The notes: generated by a model from the letters alone, not told the origin. A stretch of 64,000 nucleotides of DNA from Rhizobium sp. NRK18 (GCF_024385575.1 NZ_JANFMV010000001.1:1703681-1767680), one strand, 5' to 3'; counted from the first letter of the stretch, positions 53,945 to 63,494 are shown. A program made the numbers and translations.

Positions 53945-55165
53945 ATGGACTGGGAAAGCGTCTTCGCCACGCGCGCGTCGCGCATGAAGGCATCGGAAAT
54001 CCGCGAGCTTCTGAAGCTTCTGGAACAGCCGGATATCATCTCGTTTGCCGGCGGCATTCCGGATGCCAAGCTGTTTCCCAAGGAGGCGGTAAATGCCGCG
54101 TTTGCCAAGGTGCTTGGCGGCGAACAGGCGAATGCCGCGCTGCAATATTCGGTGAGCGAAGGCTATCGCCCGCTCAGGGAGTGGATCGTCACGCGCATGC
54201 AGGCGATCGGCATAGACTGCACCGCCGAGAACGTGCTGATCACATCGGGTTCGCAGCAGGTACTGGATTATGCCGGCAAGCTTTTCCTGTCGCCGAAGGA
54301 TACGGCGCTTGTCTCATGGCCGACCTATCTCGGTGCGCTCGGCGCCTTCAACGCCTACGAGCCGACCTATGACCGGCTGGATATTCTCGCCAACCGCGAA
54401 CCGACCTCCTATGTCGAGGCTGCGGAGAAGGCGGGCGGGGGCGTGAAATTCGCCTACTGCGTGCCGGAATTTTCCAATCCGACTGGCGAGACGATCCCGG
54501 TCGCCGCGCGCGAAAAAATCCTCGACCTGGCCGAGGCGCTCGACATTCCTGTGATCGAGGACGCCGCCTACCAGCAACTGCGCTATGACGGGGAAAGCGT
54601 CGCGCCGATCCTGGCGCTCGACATCGCCCGCAATGGCGGCGACATCGAAAAGACGCGCACGCTCTATTGCGGCACCTTCTCCAAGACGCTGGCGCCGGGG
54701 CTCCGCGTCGGCTGGGTCGTGGCCGCGAAGCAGGTCATCTCCAAGATGGTGCTGATCAAGCAGGCCTCCGACCTGCATTCCTCGACGATCAATCAGATGG
54801 TCGTCGCCGAGGTCGCGAAAAACACCTTCGACGAGCAGGTCGCCACACTGCGACAGACCTATGGCCACAGGCGCACGCACATGCTGCGGGCGATGGAGCG
54901 GCATATGCCGAAGGGTGTCAGCTGGACGAAGCCGGAGGGCGGCATGTTTCTCTGGGTGACGCTGCCTGACGGCATGGACGGCGCCGATCTTCTGGCCAAG
55001 GCAATCCGCGATCATCGCATCGCCTTCGTTCCCGGCAAGGCATTTCACGCCGACGGATCGGGCGCCAACACGCTTCGGCTCAGCTTCTCGTGTGCCGACG
55101 ACCAGATGATCGACACCGGCATAGAGCGCCTTGGCCGGCTTCTCTTAGCGGAACTGGCTGGATAG
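53945..55165 (+). CDS. PLP-dependent aminotransferase, class I (2-aminoadipate/KAT II type)
   Basis: A 406-residue fold type I aminotransferase. It opens with the characteristic SEIRELLKLLEQPDIISFAGGIPDAKLF. It has ITSGSQQVLDYAGKLFLSP, the cofactor Asn-Pro motif FSNPTGETIPV, EDAAYQQLRYDG, and the Schiff-base Lys in GTFSKTLAPGLRVGWV. This sequence group covers 2-aminoadipate, aromatic and branched-chain aminotransferases and the enzyme half of MocR regulators; there is no N-terminal wHTH here. ATG at 53945 gives the family start MDWESVFA. It is monocistronic with a strongly palindromic promoter. Substrate unknown. Confidence 0.9.
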   Translation: MDWESVFATRASRMKASEIRELLKLLEQPDIISFAGGIPDAKLFPKEAVNAAFAKVLGGEQANAALQYSVSEGYRPLREWIVTRMQAIGIDCTAENVLITSGSQQVLDYAGKLFLSPKDTALVSWPTYLGALGAFNAYEPTYDRLDILANREPTSYVEAAEKAGGGVKFAYCVPEFSNPTGETIPVAAREKILDLAEALDIPVIEDAAYQQLRYDGESVAPILALDIARNGGDIEKTRTLYCGTFSKTLAPGLRVGWVVAAKQVISKMVLIKQASDLHSSTINQMVVAEVAKNTFDEQVATLRQTYGHRRTHMLRAMERHMPKGVSWTKPEGGMFLWVTLPDGMDGADLLAKAIRDHRIAFVPGKAFHADGSGANTLRLSFSCADDQMIDTGIERLGRLLLAELAG

Positions 55166-55200
55166 TCACCGGACCCACAGGCCGGAGCGCTGCAGTTTGG

Positions 55201-55224
55201 CCTCCGGCCGGCAAGGGCCGGAGG
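55201..55224. terminator. hairpin between convergent genes
   Basis: CCTCCGGCC (55201-55209) and GGCCGGAGG (55216-55224) are perfect complements around 6 bases. It lies between the convergent aminotransferase and aldo/keto reductase genes; no T run is present, so termination efficiency is uncertain. Confidence 0.55.
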
Positions 55225-55232
55225 CGAGGTGA

Positions 55233-56297
55233 TCAGGCATCCTTCAGGAACGGTCCGAGCAAGGCGAGATCGGCAGGGCCGAGCCTGTCGCTCGCCGTAT
55301 TGGCCTGGTGCCAGTAGGGATAGAGGAGCGGCGGGCGGCTGACCTTTTCGAGGCGGTCGATCTCGTCTTGCGAAAGCTTCAGCTCTGCAGCTGCGACATT
55401 GTCCTTGAACTGGGCCTCGGTGCGTCCGCCGATGACGAGCGAAGTGACCCAGGGGCGCGACAGCATCCAGGCGAGCGTCACCTGCGCGGCGGAAACGCCA
55501 TGCGCGTCGCCGATCTCCACCAGCGTATCGACGATGTCCCACAGCCGGTTCTCGTCGCGGATCGGCGGTTCGGTCCAGCCGGCGAACTGGCGGCTGTCTT
55601 CCGGCGTCTCCTTGTTGCGGCGATGCTTGCCAGACAGAAGGCCACCGGCAAGGGGGCTCCAGACGAGGATGCCGAGACCCTGATCGACCGACAGCGGCAC
55701 GAGCTCGTATTCTGCCTCGCGGGCTTCCAGCGTGTAGTGGATCTGCTGGCTGACGAAGCGCGACAACCCCTTGCGCTCGCTGAAGCCAAGGCCCTTCATA
55801 ATGTGCCAGGCGGCAAAATTGGAGCAGCCGACGTAACGGACCTTGCCGTGCTTCACCAGAATGTCGAGCGCCTCCATGGTTTCCTCGACCGGCGTCAGGC
55901 CGTCCCATTCATGGACCTGGTAGAGATCGATCGTATCGGTCTTCAGGCGTTTCAGGCTCGCTTCGCAGCCGCTGATGATGTGATGGCGCGAAAGGCCGCG
56001 ATCGTTCGGGCCGTCTCCCATCGGAAAGCGGACCTTGGTGGCGATCAGCGACTTCTGGCGGCGGCCGTTGCGCGACAGGATATCGCCGATCACCTCTTCC
56101 GAGGTACCCGCCGAATAGGCGTCCGCCGTATCGATCAGGTTGATGCCCGCATCGAGGCAGATGTCGACCTGCCGTTCGGCCCCGTTGCTGCCGGTATTGC
56201 CGGTCGCCTTGAACGCGCCCTGGCCGCCGATCGTCATCGTGCCCATGGTCAGCACCGAAACCTTGAGACCGGAATTTCCAAGCTGGCGATATTGCAT
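55233..56297 (-). CDS. aldo/keto reductase (YajO/GSP69-like)
   Basis: A 354-residue AKR. It opens with MQYRQLGNSGLKVSVLTMG, has catalytic Asp and Tyr in LIDTADAYSAG, Lys in IATKVRFPMG and His in LYQVHEWDG. LGILVWSPLAGGLLSGKHR and WVTSLVIGGRTEAQ bind the cofactor. The length and opening match the AKR11/YajO-type branch rather than the shorter AKR at 35534. ATG at 56297 fits the family; an upstream in-frame extension is not conserved-looking. Substrate unknown, probably aldehydes. It is divergent from the EEP-NUDIX genes. Confidence 0.92.
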   Translation of the reverse strand: MQYRQLGNSGLKVSVLTMGTMTIGGQGAFKATGNTGSNGAERQVDICLDAGINLIDTADAYSAGTSEEVIGDILSRNGRRQKSLIATKVRFPMGDGPNDRGLSRHHIISGCEASLKRLKTDTIDLYQVHEWDGLTPVEETMEALDILVKHGKVRYVGCSNFAAWHIMKGLGFSERKGLSRFVSQQIHYTLEAREAEYELVPLSVDQGLGILVWSPLAGGLLSGKHRRNKETPEDSRQFAGWTEPPIRDENRLWDIVDTLVEIGDAHGVSAAQVTLAWMLSRPWVTSLVIGGRTEAQFKDNVAAAELKLSQDEIDRLEKVSRPPLLYPYWHQANTASDRLGPADLALLGPFLKDA

Positions 56298-56470
56298 GTG
56301 AGTCCTCCTTCGTTTTCGAGGGTAGAAGTAGCAAGCGGCACGCATTTGCCAAGGGCAGCGGCCAGCGAAACGGATCGGTTCGCGGAAACCGTTGCCGGGC
56401 TCTGGATCGGTTCGCCTTTTCCGCCTAGGGTCCGGTCACGTCTTTCGAATCCCAGCCGGAGACTGACTTC

Positions 56471-57583
56471 ATGTCGCTGCGCCTTGCCACGTTCAATGTC
56501 GAAAACCTGATGGAACGCTTCGATTTCTCGGGCTTTCGCAACGAACTCAATCGCGACCGGGCGTTGCGGCTCTTCGACGTCGACAACGAGGCGCAGTACC
56601 GGCGGCTCGAAGAGGCACGGATGGTCGCCTCGGCCGACGACACGCGGCAGCTGACCGCGCTGGCGATCGCCGACACCGGTGCCGATATCATCTGCCTGCA
56701 GGAGGTCGACAATATCGCTGCCCTGAAGGCATTCGAATACGGCTATCTGTTCCGCATGGTCGGCGCCGGCTATCGGCAAAAATATCTGATCGAGGGCAAT
56801 GACAGCCGGGGCATCGACGTCGCCGTGATGATGCGCGAGGAAACGGCGGATGGCGAACCGATCGAGGTCTCCGACATCAAGAGCCATGCGGCGCTGACCT
56901 ATCGCGACCTCGACCTCTACACGCCGGAAATTGCCGAAACCAACCGGCCGGATGACCGCATCTTTCGCCGTGACTGCCTGGAAATGGATATGAGAATCGG
57001 CGGCAAGCCGTTCACGCTCTACGTCGTGCACCTGAAGTCGATGAGCGGCGGTGGGCGGCAGGGCATGGACAGCCGCGTCGCCACCATGGCGATCCGGGAG
57101 GCCGAAACAAAGGCTGTGCGCCATATCATCGAACAGCGCTTCGGCCGCGGCGGCAGCGCCAGCAAGCGGTTCGCGATCTGCGGCGACATGAACGACTATC
57201 AGGAAAAGATCGTCATCAGCGGCGACAGGCTGAACGGTTACGCCTTCGACCCCGTGGCGGAGGCGGAAAGCGCGCTCAATGTGTTTTCGCGGGACGGTTT
57301 TACCGAGAACGCGCTTCTGCGTCGCGACGTGATGGATCGCTGGACGCTCTATCACTCGCGCGGGCCGCAGGAGCGCCATCTCTGCCAGCTCGACTATATC
57401 TGGCTGTCGCCGAAGCTGGCCGCCGACAACGCCATGCGGGTGCCGGACATCATCCGCAATGGGCAACCCTACCGAACGATCTTTCCGCCGGGCCAGGAAG
57501 TGGAGCGCTATCCGCGCACCGGCTGGGACAGGCCGAAGGCGTCCGACCATTGCCCGATCGCCATCACGCTGGACATCATATGA
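56471..57583 (+). CDS. endonuclease/exonuclease/phosphatase family protein
   Basis: A 370-residue EEP (DNase I-like) hydrolase. It has RLATFNVENLMERFDF at the N-terminus, the catalytic Glu in ADIICLQEVDNIAAL, a catalytic Asp region and His in VVHLKSMSGGG, CGDMNDYQEK with the Asp-Asn pair, and SDHCPIAITL with the final Asp-His. Substrates of the family range from DNA to phospholipids and nucleotides. It lacks a signal peptide, so it is cytoplasmic. Its stop overlaps the NUDIX ATG in an ATGA arrangement, so the two are coupled and may act on related phosphodiester or nucleotide substrates. Confidence 0.9.
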   Translation: MSLRLATFNVENLMERFDFSGFRNELNRDRALRLFDVDNEAQYRRLEEARMVASADDTRQLTALAIADTGADIICLQEVDNIAALKAFEYGYLFRMVGAGYRQKYLIEGNDSRGIDVAVMMREETADGEPIEVSDIKSHAALTYRDLDLYTPEIAETNRPDDRIFRRDCLEMDMRIGGKPFTLYVVHLKSMSGGGRQGMDSRVATMAIREAETKAVRHIIEQRFGRGGSASKRFAICGDMNDYQEKIVISGDRLNGYAFDPVAEAESALNVFSRDGFTENALLRRDVMDRWTLYHSRGPQERHLCQLDYIWLSPKLAADNAMRVPDIIRNGQPYRTIFPPGQEVERYPRTGWDRPKASDHCPIAITLDII

Positions 57584-58311
57584 GCGACAGATGGCGTGAC
57601 CTGCCGGGTGAGGGCGAGGTGATCGAAATCGACGCCTTCGATCTGCGCGTTGTCGATGGCGTTCATCCGGTCGAGCGGGATAACCGCGTTGCGATCGGCG
57701 AGAACTGGGAAAGGGAAAAGGCGGCGAAACCGGCGCTCTTCAACGGGCGCGTGGTGTTTCAGGATCGCGTCGCCATCGAGGGCCGGGTGCTGCGCGCCGA
57801 GGGGTTTGTCGTCGACTATGCCACCTTTCTGTGGTGGCGGCGTCATGCCGAGCCGAAGGCCGGGTTTCATCTCTTCGGCTTTCCCGTGCCGGTCTCGAGC
57901 GACGGCGCCCTGATCGCGGTGAAGATGTCGGAGCACACGCTGAACGGCGGCTATGTTTACTGTCCGGCCGGTGGCATCGACGACAGCGATGTTGTCGACG
58001 GACGTTGCGATCTGGCGGGCAACATGGCGCGGGAGGTTCTGGAAGAAACCGGGTTGAGGCTCGACGAGGCGCGGGCGGCGGATGGGCTGCACGTCTTCCG
58101 CCTCGGCCGGCACTTTACCGTCTTCCGCTATTTTCACTTTGGCCGCACAGCCGATTCGCTGATCGATGACATTCGCGGGCATATCGCCGACGGGCATGAG
58201 GACGAGATCGCCGATGCCGTGGCGATCACCTCGGGCCGGCCGGATGCGCATCGCTATTCGCGGGCGATGTTGCCAATTCTTCACCATTATTTCGGGTCAG
58301 ACCGGGGGTAG
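57580..58311 (+). CDS. NUDIX hydrolase
   Basis: A 243-residue protein. The NUDIX box core REVLEETGLRL is clear, but the upstream Gly-x5-Glu part is stretched (GGIDDSDVVDGRCDL), so the loop differs from the canonical box. A beta-rich N-terminal region of about 70 residues contains FNGRVVF and LRAEGFVVDYATFLWW. NUDIX enzymes cleave nucleoside diphosphates linked to another group. The ATG overlaps the stop of the EEP gene by 4 bases (ATGA), a strong sign of translational coupling. The substrate is unknown. Confidence 0.88.
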   Translation: MSDRWRDLPGEGEVIEIDAFDLRVVDGVHPVERDNRVAIGENWEREKAAKPALFNGRVVFQDRVAIEGRVLRAEGFVVDYATFLWWRRHAEPKAGFHLFGFPVPVSSDGALIAVKMSEHTLNGGYVYCPAGGIDDSDVVDGRCDLAGNMAREVLEETGLRLDEARAADGLHVFRLGRHFTVFRYFHFGRTADSLIDDIRGHIADGHEDEIADAVAITSGRPDAHRYSRAMLPILHHYFGSDRG

Positions 58312-58381
58312 CGACCAAGGGGTTGCGCGGCGATGGCCCGTAATGCACGGTGCAGCCGGTTCTTGATTCAGGAGGTAAGGT

Positions 58382-59302
58382 GTGCCGCGGGCTTACAGTA
58401 TCTACGACGTGTTCACGGACAAGAAACTCGCCGGCAACCCGCTGGCCGTCATATTCGAGGCGGAAGGCCTTTCCGATGAGGCGATGCAGGCCATCGCCCG
58501 GGAAATGAACCTGTCGGAGACCGTGTTCGTGCTGCCGCCGAACAATCCCGCCCATACCGCAAAGATCCGCATCTTCACGCCCGGCCGCGAATTGCCGTTT
58601 GCCGGGCACCCGACCGTCGGCTCCGCCGTGGCGCTGGCCGAAGACAAGCATGAGCGCAACGGCAATACGGATATCGACGTCGTCTCCGTTCTGGAAGAAG
58701 AGGTCGGTCCGGTGCGCTGCGCCGTCAAGCTGCGTTCGGACGGCGCCGGCTTTGCCGAATTCGACCTGCCGCGCAAGTCGAACAGCATCGCTCTTCCCTT
58801 GGAGAAGGATGGCATTGCCGAAGCACTGAGCCTCAATCCGGCGCAGATCGGCTTCGAAAACCATCAGATCAGCATCTGGAGCGCCGGGGTGCCGTTTCTC
58901 CTCGTTCCCGTCCATGATGTCGCGACGGCCTCGCAGATCGAGTTCGATCCGGGTCTTTGGGAACGGGCGGTGCCCTTCGTCGAAGGACGGCTCGCCTCCG
59001 CCTATGTCTACACGCGTGGGGGCGTCCATCACCACGCCAACTTCCACGCTCGCATGTTTTCGCCGGACATGGGAATTGCCGAAGACCCGGCGACGGGGGC
59101 CGCCGTGGCCGCGCTTTCGGGAGCGATCCGCTTCTATGACGACCTCAATGACGGCCATCACAGCCTGGTGGTGGAGCAGGGGGTGGAAATGGGCCGTCCG
59201 TCCTTCATCCATCTGCATATGAGTGTCGCGGGCGGCGCGATCGCGACCGCAAGAATCGGCGGGCAGGCGGTCCGCATCGCCTCCGGCACGCTCGACGTCT
59301 GA
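58382..59302 (+). CDS. PhzF-family isomerase-like protein
   Basis: A 306-residue PhzF/DapF-fold protein. It has YSIYDVFTDKKLAGNPLAVI, the catalytic Glu in EMNLSETVFVLPP, and FTPGRELPFAGHPTVGSAVAL, all diagnostic, with a second half bearing EDPATGAAVAALSGA. Most bacterial PhzF homologs outside phenazine clusters have no known reaction; there are no phenazine genes here. The start is GTG at 58382 with an ideal AGGAGG ribosome binding site 5-6 bases upstream. It lies 70 bases after the NUDIX gene and may be the third gene of that operon. Confidence 0.92.
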   Translation: MPRAYSIYDVFTDKKLAGNPLAVIFEAEGLSDEAMQAIAREMNLSETVFVLPPNNPAHTAKIRIFTPGRELPFAGHPTVGSAVALAEDKHERNGNTDIDVVSVLEEEVGPVRCAVKLRSDGAGFAEFDLPRKSNSIALPLEKDGIAEALSLNPAQIGFENHQISIWSAGVPFLLVPVHDVATASQIEFDPGLWERAVPFVEGRLASAYVYTRGGVHHHANFHARMFSPDMGIAEDPATGAAVAALSGAIRFYDDLNDGHHSLVVEQGVEMGRPSFIHLHMSVAGGAIATARIGGQAVRIASGTLDV

Positions 59303-59394
59303 TCAACCACGGGTGTGGCCAACAGCAAGACTGTCGTTTTTCACCGCGTTTCCGGGCCTTTTGCGCAGCTGCGAAAAAAAGATGATTTTGTCTC

Positions 59395-59423
59395 TGGACA
59401 TTAAAAAAGAACCTGTCTATATC
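59395..59423 (+). promoter_or_regulatory. promoter of tRNA-Lys
   Basis: TGGACA (59395-59400), a 17-base A-rich spacer and TATATC (59418-59423) form a good sigma-70 promoter about 28 bases before the tRNA. Confidence 0.65.
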
Positions 59424-59451
59424 GCCCACACACTGCAGCAACGCAGGGTGT

Positions 59452-59527
<76 letters not shown>

Positions 59528-59847
59528 AATTCTTCTTTGAAAACCAAAGTCTTCCGCTGATTAATTAAAGCAGTTTCTGCGCCGCTCGATGGCGCGGAAA
59601 AATGCTTTTCATCAGGCCTGGTCTTGTGCCGATGCTGGTCGTCAGTCGTCTTGTTTGCGATGACCGCCTGTGAGGGAAGCCTTGTCTTCGGCTCCGTCAC
59701 GCAGAGGCTGACCACACCGGAAGTCTGATTGTCTCGGCAATCAAGTCGCTCCCTCGCAGATCGATATGGCGGGTTGACCCCACATCCCAATCCAAGGCTA
59801 ATGTCGGTGGTGCCGCCGACGGCATGACAAGCACGGAGGAGACTGGG
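59528..59847. other. 320-base gap after tRNA-Lys
   Basis: A T-rich first part (TTCTTCTTTG near 59530) may serve as tRNA terminator. The rest has only short non-conserved-looking ORFs and a minor hairpin GATTG-TCTCGG-CAATC near 59730. There is no direct repeat of the tRNA 3' end, so no sign of an integration site. Confidence 0.4.
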
Positions 59848-60408
59848 ATGTCCGACTATGTCGCAATCGCATCGCCGGCGGAAATTCTGCATTTCTGGTT
59901 CGAGGAACTGACGCGGGAAGACTGGTTCAATTCGTCACCGGAGCTCGATGCCAGCATCCGCAAGCGTTTTGCAGAAACGCATCTGACGCTTGCCAAGCAC
60001 ATCAGCGAGGAGTGGCACGAAACGCCCGAGGCCTTTCTGGCTGCCATCATCGTTCTCGATCAGTTGCCGCGCAACATGTACCGCGCCACGCCGCTGGCCT
60101 TCGCAACGGACGGCCTGGCCCTTCGCCAGGCGAAGCTCGCGGTACAGACCGGCGTGGACCGGAAGATCCCGATCGAGCGGCGGGTGTTCGTCTACATGCC
60201 GTACGAGCATTCCGAGTCTATCGAGGATCAGACGCGCTGCGTGGAGCTGATGGAAACGCTGGGGAATGAAGAGTTTCTCGATTATGCCCGGCGGCACCGG
60301 GACGTGATCGCCGAATATGGTCGTTTTCCCCATCGAAATGCCATACTTGGGCGTCAGTCCACCGCCGCGGAGGAATCCTATCTGGCGAAACCCGGCGCCG
60401 GCTTCTAG
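59848..60408 (+). CDS. DUF924 family protein
   Basis: A 186-residue all-helical protein matching DUF924 (TPR-like fold). It has ILHFWFEELTREDWFNSSPE, IIVLDQLPRNMYRATPLAF, and RRVFVYMPYEHSESIEDQ followed by HRDVIAEYGRFPHRNAILGR, the conserved core. The family's function is unknown and it is cytoplasmic. ATG at 59848 is the start with GAGGAGAC upstream and the usual length. It precedes the channel gene by about 95 bases on the same strand. Confidence 0.92.
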   Translation: MSDYVAIASPAEILHFWFEELTREDWFNSSPELDASIRKRFAETHLTLAKHISEEWHETPEAFLAAIIVLDQLPRNMYRATPLAFATDGLALRQAKLAVQTGVDRKIPIERRVFVYMPYEHSESIEDQTRCVELMETLGNEEFLDYARRHRDVIAEYGRFPHRNAILGRQSTAAEESYLAKPGAGF

Positions 60409-60501
60409 TCTGTCCGGGATCGCGCAACGGCACGGGTTTCCTCGCGGTCGAAAATGTGCCAACCAGCGCATGACCGTTTCCATGACGGATGAGGTATTCG
60501 T

Positions 60502-63099
60502 TTGCGCAGCATGTCCGTTGTCTCCGGGCGTATTCCGGCCCTGATCGCCTTCCTGCTTTTGCTCGCCGCCGGTGTGGGGCTGTCGCCTTCCGCATCGTTC
60601 GCGCAGGCTGCGCCCGCGGCTGCCGAGCAGGCCGCCAAGGCCGCGGTGAACCCGGTCGACGACGCGCGCCAGCAACTGGACCAGGCCAAGCAGCAGCTTT
60701 CGGCGATCGAGAAGCAACTGACGCCGTCGATCGGCGACGATGACAAGCTTGTCGACATGATGGACCAGGTGGAAAAGGTCAGTCGTGCGGTCATCCAGAT
60801 TTCCGTGGATCTGCGCCCAAGCTTCGATCAGCTGAAAAGCCGCCTCGACCAGCTCGGCGATCCGCCGGCAGAGGGCCAGCCGCCGGAAGCGCAGATCGTC
60901 ACCGACGAGCGCAACCGGCTGAAATCGGAGCGCGCGGAGATCAACGCCCTGACCGGCCAGGCCGAGTCGCTGTCGAGCGAGGCAAGTCGGCTTGGCACAG
61001 CCATCATGATCGCACGCCGGGACCTGTTCTCGAAAAAACTGCTGGCGCGGCGGGATATCTCGCTTGGCCTGTTCGAGACGGCCTGGGATATGGCCGGACG
61101 GGAAGCCTCCACCCTGCAGCGCACCTTCGGCAGCTGGACCTCGTTCATCTGGCGCTTCAAGGCCGTCTATTTCGGCGGTGCGGTCATGGGCTCGCTCGCC
61201 TTTGCCCTGGTGCTGATGGTGACGGTGAGGCGGCTGTTCGGGTCGCTCGTGCGCCGGGACCCGATGAAGGAGACGCCGAGCTATCTCAGCCGGTTGTCGG
61301 TCGCCTTCTGGTCGACGACGATTACCACCTTGTCCTTTGCCGCATTTCTCACGGTCTCCTACGCGCTTTTCGACCGGCTCAATGTTCTGAGGCAAGATGT
61401 GGCGCCGATCATCTCCGCTTGTCTCGGCATGATCGGCCTCGTCTTCTTCATCTGGCGGCTGAGCAAGGCGACGCTGGCGCCGGTCGATGTTCAATGGCGG
61501 CTGGTGCGTGTCTCGAACAGCGGCGCCAGCGCTCTGGTCCATCTCTTCACGCTCATGGCGGCGGTCAACGGCCTTGACTATGTGCTGGAAGCCGTCAGCA
61601 CCACCGCCGGTTCCGACCTGATCCTGACGGTGGTGAAAAGCCTGATCGCCTCGGTGATCATCGGGCTGTTGCTGATCGCGCTGTCGTTTTCGCGGCCCAT
61701 CCTCAACAGCAGCGGCGATCCCAAGGATCCGGGCCGGCCGTTGCCGCATTTCGCGGCGATCCTTCTGCGCCTCTGCGGTGTGGCGATCATACTGCTCTGC
61801 CTTGCCGGCTACGTCAGTCTGGCGCGCTTCCTCTCCACACAGCTGATCGTCACAGGTGCTGTCGTCATCACCATCTACATCGGCATCCTGTCGGGCAGGG
61901 CGGTGTCGGAGCAGAACGGCTTTCCGCGGACCGCCGTCGGGGGTTACATCGGCGAGCGGTTCAACATCGAGGCGAAGACGCTTGATCAGCTCGGCCTCGC
62001 GGTCGGCTTCTGCATCTATCTCTTTGCGCTGCTCGTGGGCATTCCGCTCATCCTGTTGTCCTGGGGCTTCCAGTTCTCCGACATCGAGCGCTGGGTCTAT
62101 CGCATATTCACCAACATCACGATCGGCAGCTTCTCGATTTCGATCGTCGGCATTCTCGGCGGTCTGATCATCTTCGCCATAGCGCTCGTCATTTCGCGCT
62201 TCTTCGAGAACTGGCTCGACCGGAACGTGCTCGGCCGCACCTACATGGATGCCGGGGTTCGCAACTCGGTCAAGACGGGCGTCGGCTATCTCGGCATCGG
62301 CATCGCCATCATGATCGGGCTGTCGGCGGCCGGTATCAGCCTGTCGAACCTCGCGCTCGTCGCCGGTGCCCTCTCGCTCGGTATCGGTTTCGGCTTGCAG
62401 AACATCGTCTCGAATTTCGTGTCGGGGCTGATCCTGCTTGCCGAGCGACCGTTCAAGGTCGGCGACTGGGTGGTGACGGGAACGACGGAAGGCTTCGTCC
62501 GCCGTATTTCGGTGCGCGCCACGGAGATCGAGACGTTCCAGCGCCAGACGATCATCGTGCCGAACTCGGAGTTCATCAACAGCTCGGTCGGCAACTGGAC
62601 GCACCGCAACAAGATCGGCCGGATCGAGATCATGGTCGGCGTCGCCTATGACTCGGATCCGCGCCGGGTACTGGAAATCCTCAAGGAGATCGCCGACGCC
62701 CATCCCAAGCTCCTGCATTTCCCTGAGCCGATGGTGGTCTTCGCCAATTTCGGCGATTCGTCACTCGATTTCGAGTTGCGCGGCTATCTCGCGGACGTCC
62801 TCGACGGACTGGGGGTCAGGACGGAAATCCGTCTGCAGATCTACGAGCGCTTCAAGGCAGAGGGTATCGAGATACCGTTCCCGCAGCGCGATCTGAACAT
62901 CAACATGAAGTCGGAGAAGATCGCAGAGGCCGTGCGGGCCGCGCGCGACGTGGGGCGGTGGCCGGAGGAGTTTTCCGGCCGCAAACGCGGCAAGCGGCCG
63001 GCCGCCGATATTTCCGATCTCGAGAACGAGGGGCATCCGGACATTCCTGAGGGCGACGGCCATATCGAGGATGCGAGCGACGGCGAGAACCAGCAATAG
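60502..63099 (+). CDS. large MscS-family mechanosensitive channel (DUF3772 type)
   Basis: An 865-residue channel. A signal peptide (about residues 10-37) precedes a periplasmic Gln/Lys coiled-coil domain (about 40-200, DUF3772). About ten to eleven membrane helices follow (210-640), the last being the MscS pore helix with GALSLGIGFGLQNIVSNF near residue 625. Then come the beta domain (FKVGDWVVTG; IVPNSEFINSSVGNW) and the cytoplasmic vestibule (RTEIRLQIYERF; EIPFPQRDL). A charged tail of about 50 residues ends the protein. Such channels release solutes under hypo-osmotic stress. TTG at 60502 fits GAGG at 60490-60493; ATG at 60511 is the alternative. Confidence 0.93.
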   Translation: MRSMSVVSGRIPALIAFLLLLAAGVGLSPSASFAQAAPAAAEQAAKAAVNPVDDARQQLDQAKQQLSAIEKQLTPSIGDDDKLVDMMDQVEKVSRAVIQISVDLRPSFDQLKSRLDQLGDPPAEGQPPEAQIVTDERNRLKSERAEINALTGQAESLSSEASRLGTAIMIARRDLFSKKLLARRDISLGLFETAWDMAGREASTLQRTFGSWTSFIWRFKAVYFGGAVMGSLAFALVLMVTVRRLFGSLVRRDPMKETPSYLSRLSVAFWSTTITTLSFAAFLTVSYALFDRLNVLRQDVAPIISACLGMIGLVFFIWRLSKATLAPVDVQWRLVRVSNSGASALVHLFTLMAAVNGLDYVLEAVSTTAGSDLILTVVKSLIASVIIGLLLIALSFSRPILNSSGDPKDPGRPLPHFAAILLRLCGVAIILLCLAGYVSLARFLSTQLIVTGAVVITIYIGILSGRAVSEQNGFPRTAVGGYIGERFNIEAKTLDQLGLAVGFCIYLFALLVGIPLILLSWGFQFSDIERWVYRIFTNITIGSFSISIVGILGGLIIFAIALVISRFFENWLDRNVLGRTYMDAGVRNSVKTGVGYLGIGIAIMIGLSAAGISLSNLALVAGALSLGIGFGLQNIVSNFVSGLILLAERPFKVGDWVVTGTTEGFVRRISVRATEIETFQRQTIIVPNSEFINSSVGNWTHRNKIGRIEIMVGVAYDSDPRRVLEILKEIADAHPKLLHFPEPMVVFANFGDSSLDFELRGYLADVLDGLGVRTEIRLQIYERFKAEGIEIPFPQRDLNINMKSEKIAEAVRAARDVGRWPEEFSGRKRGKRPAADISDLENEGHPDIPEGDGHIEDASDGENQQ

Positions 63100-63230
63100 T
63101 CACGGTCAAGCCATCATTCAGGCAACATTCATCAACGATCGGCTATGGATAAGACCATGACGTGTGTGGCATGCTCTGTGCCAGACACAGGAACGACAAC
63201 AGAGGGCGGCGCCACGTGTGCCGTAGAGAC

Positions 63231-63494
63231 ATGAAAAGATTTCTTGTTGCACTGCTGATTGCCGGAGCCGGATCAACCTTTGCGCACGCTGCGACCGTGA
63301 CCAACAAGGATGGCGAAACTGTGGTCCTGGTGGTCGTCGAAGGCGGAAACCGCATGGACGTGCCGATCGATGCAGGCGCCACCGAAACCATCTGCCCGGC
63401 AGGCTGCTTCGTCACGCTGCCGAACGGCGACCGCGTCGGCTTGAGTGGCGGCGAGACCGTCGACATCGTAAAGGGCTCGGCCCAGGTCAAGTAA
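63231..63494 (+). CDS. small periplasmic protein, unknown
   Basis: An 87-residue protein with a signal peptide (MKRFLVALLIAGAGSTFAHA, cleaved at about residue 20). The mature 67-residue domain is beta-rich (TVTNKDGETVVLVVVEGGNR) and contains a close Cys pair in ETICPAGCFVTLPNGD that could form a small disulphide loop. I do not recognise the family. The ATG at 63231 lies within a longer in-frame ORF; it is chosen because it gives a proper signal peptide, and the GTAGAGAC upstream is a weak ribosome binding site. It is monocistronic. Confidence 0.75.
   Translation: MKRFLVALLIAGAGSTFAHAATVTNKDGETVVLVVVEGGNRMDVPIDAGATETICPAGCFVTLPNGDRVGLSGGETVDIVKGSAQVK

Noticed and set aside
58382..59302. Phenazine biosynthesis
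   Set aside because: Only a PhzF-like gene is present; no other phz genes are in the window, and stand-alone PhzF homologs are common.
59935..62718. 927-codon open frame on the minus strand
   Set aside because: Antisense to DUF924 and the MscS-type channel; low-complexity Arg/Asp/Gln composition and no motif.
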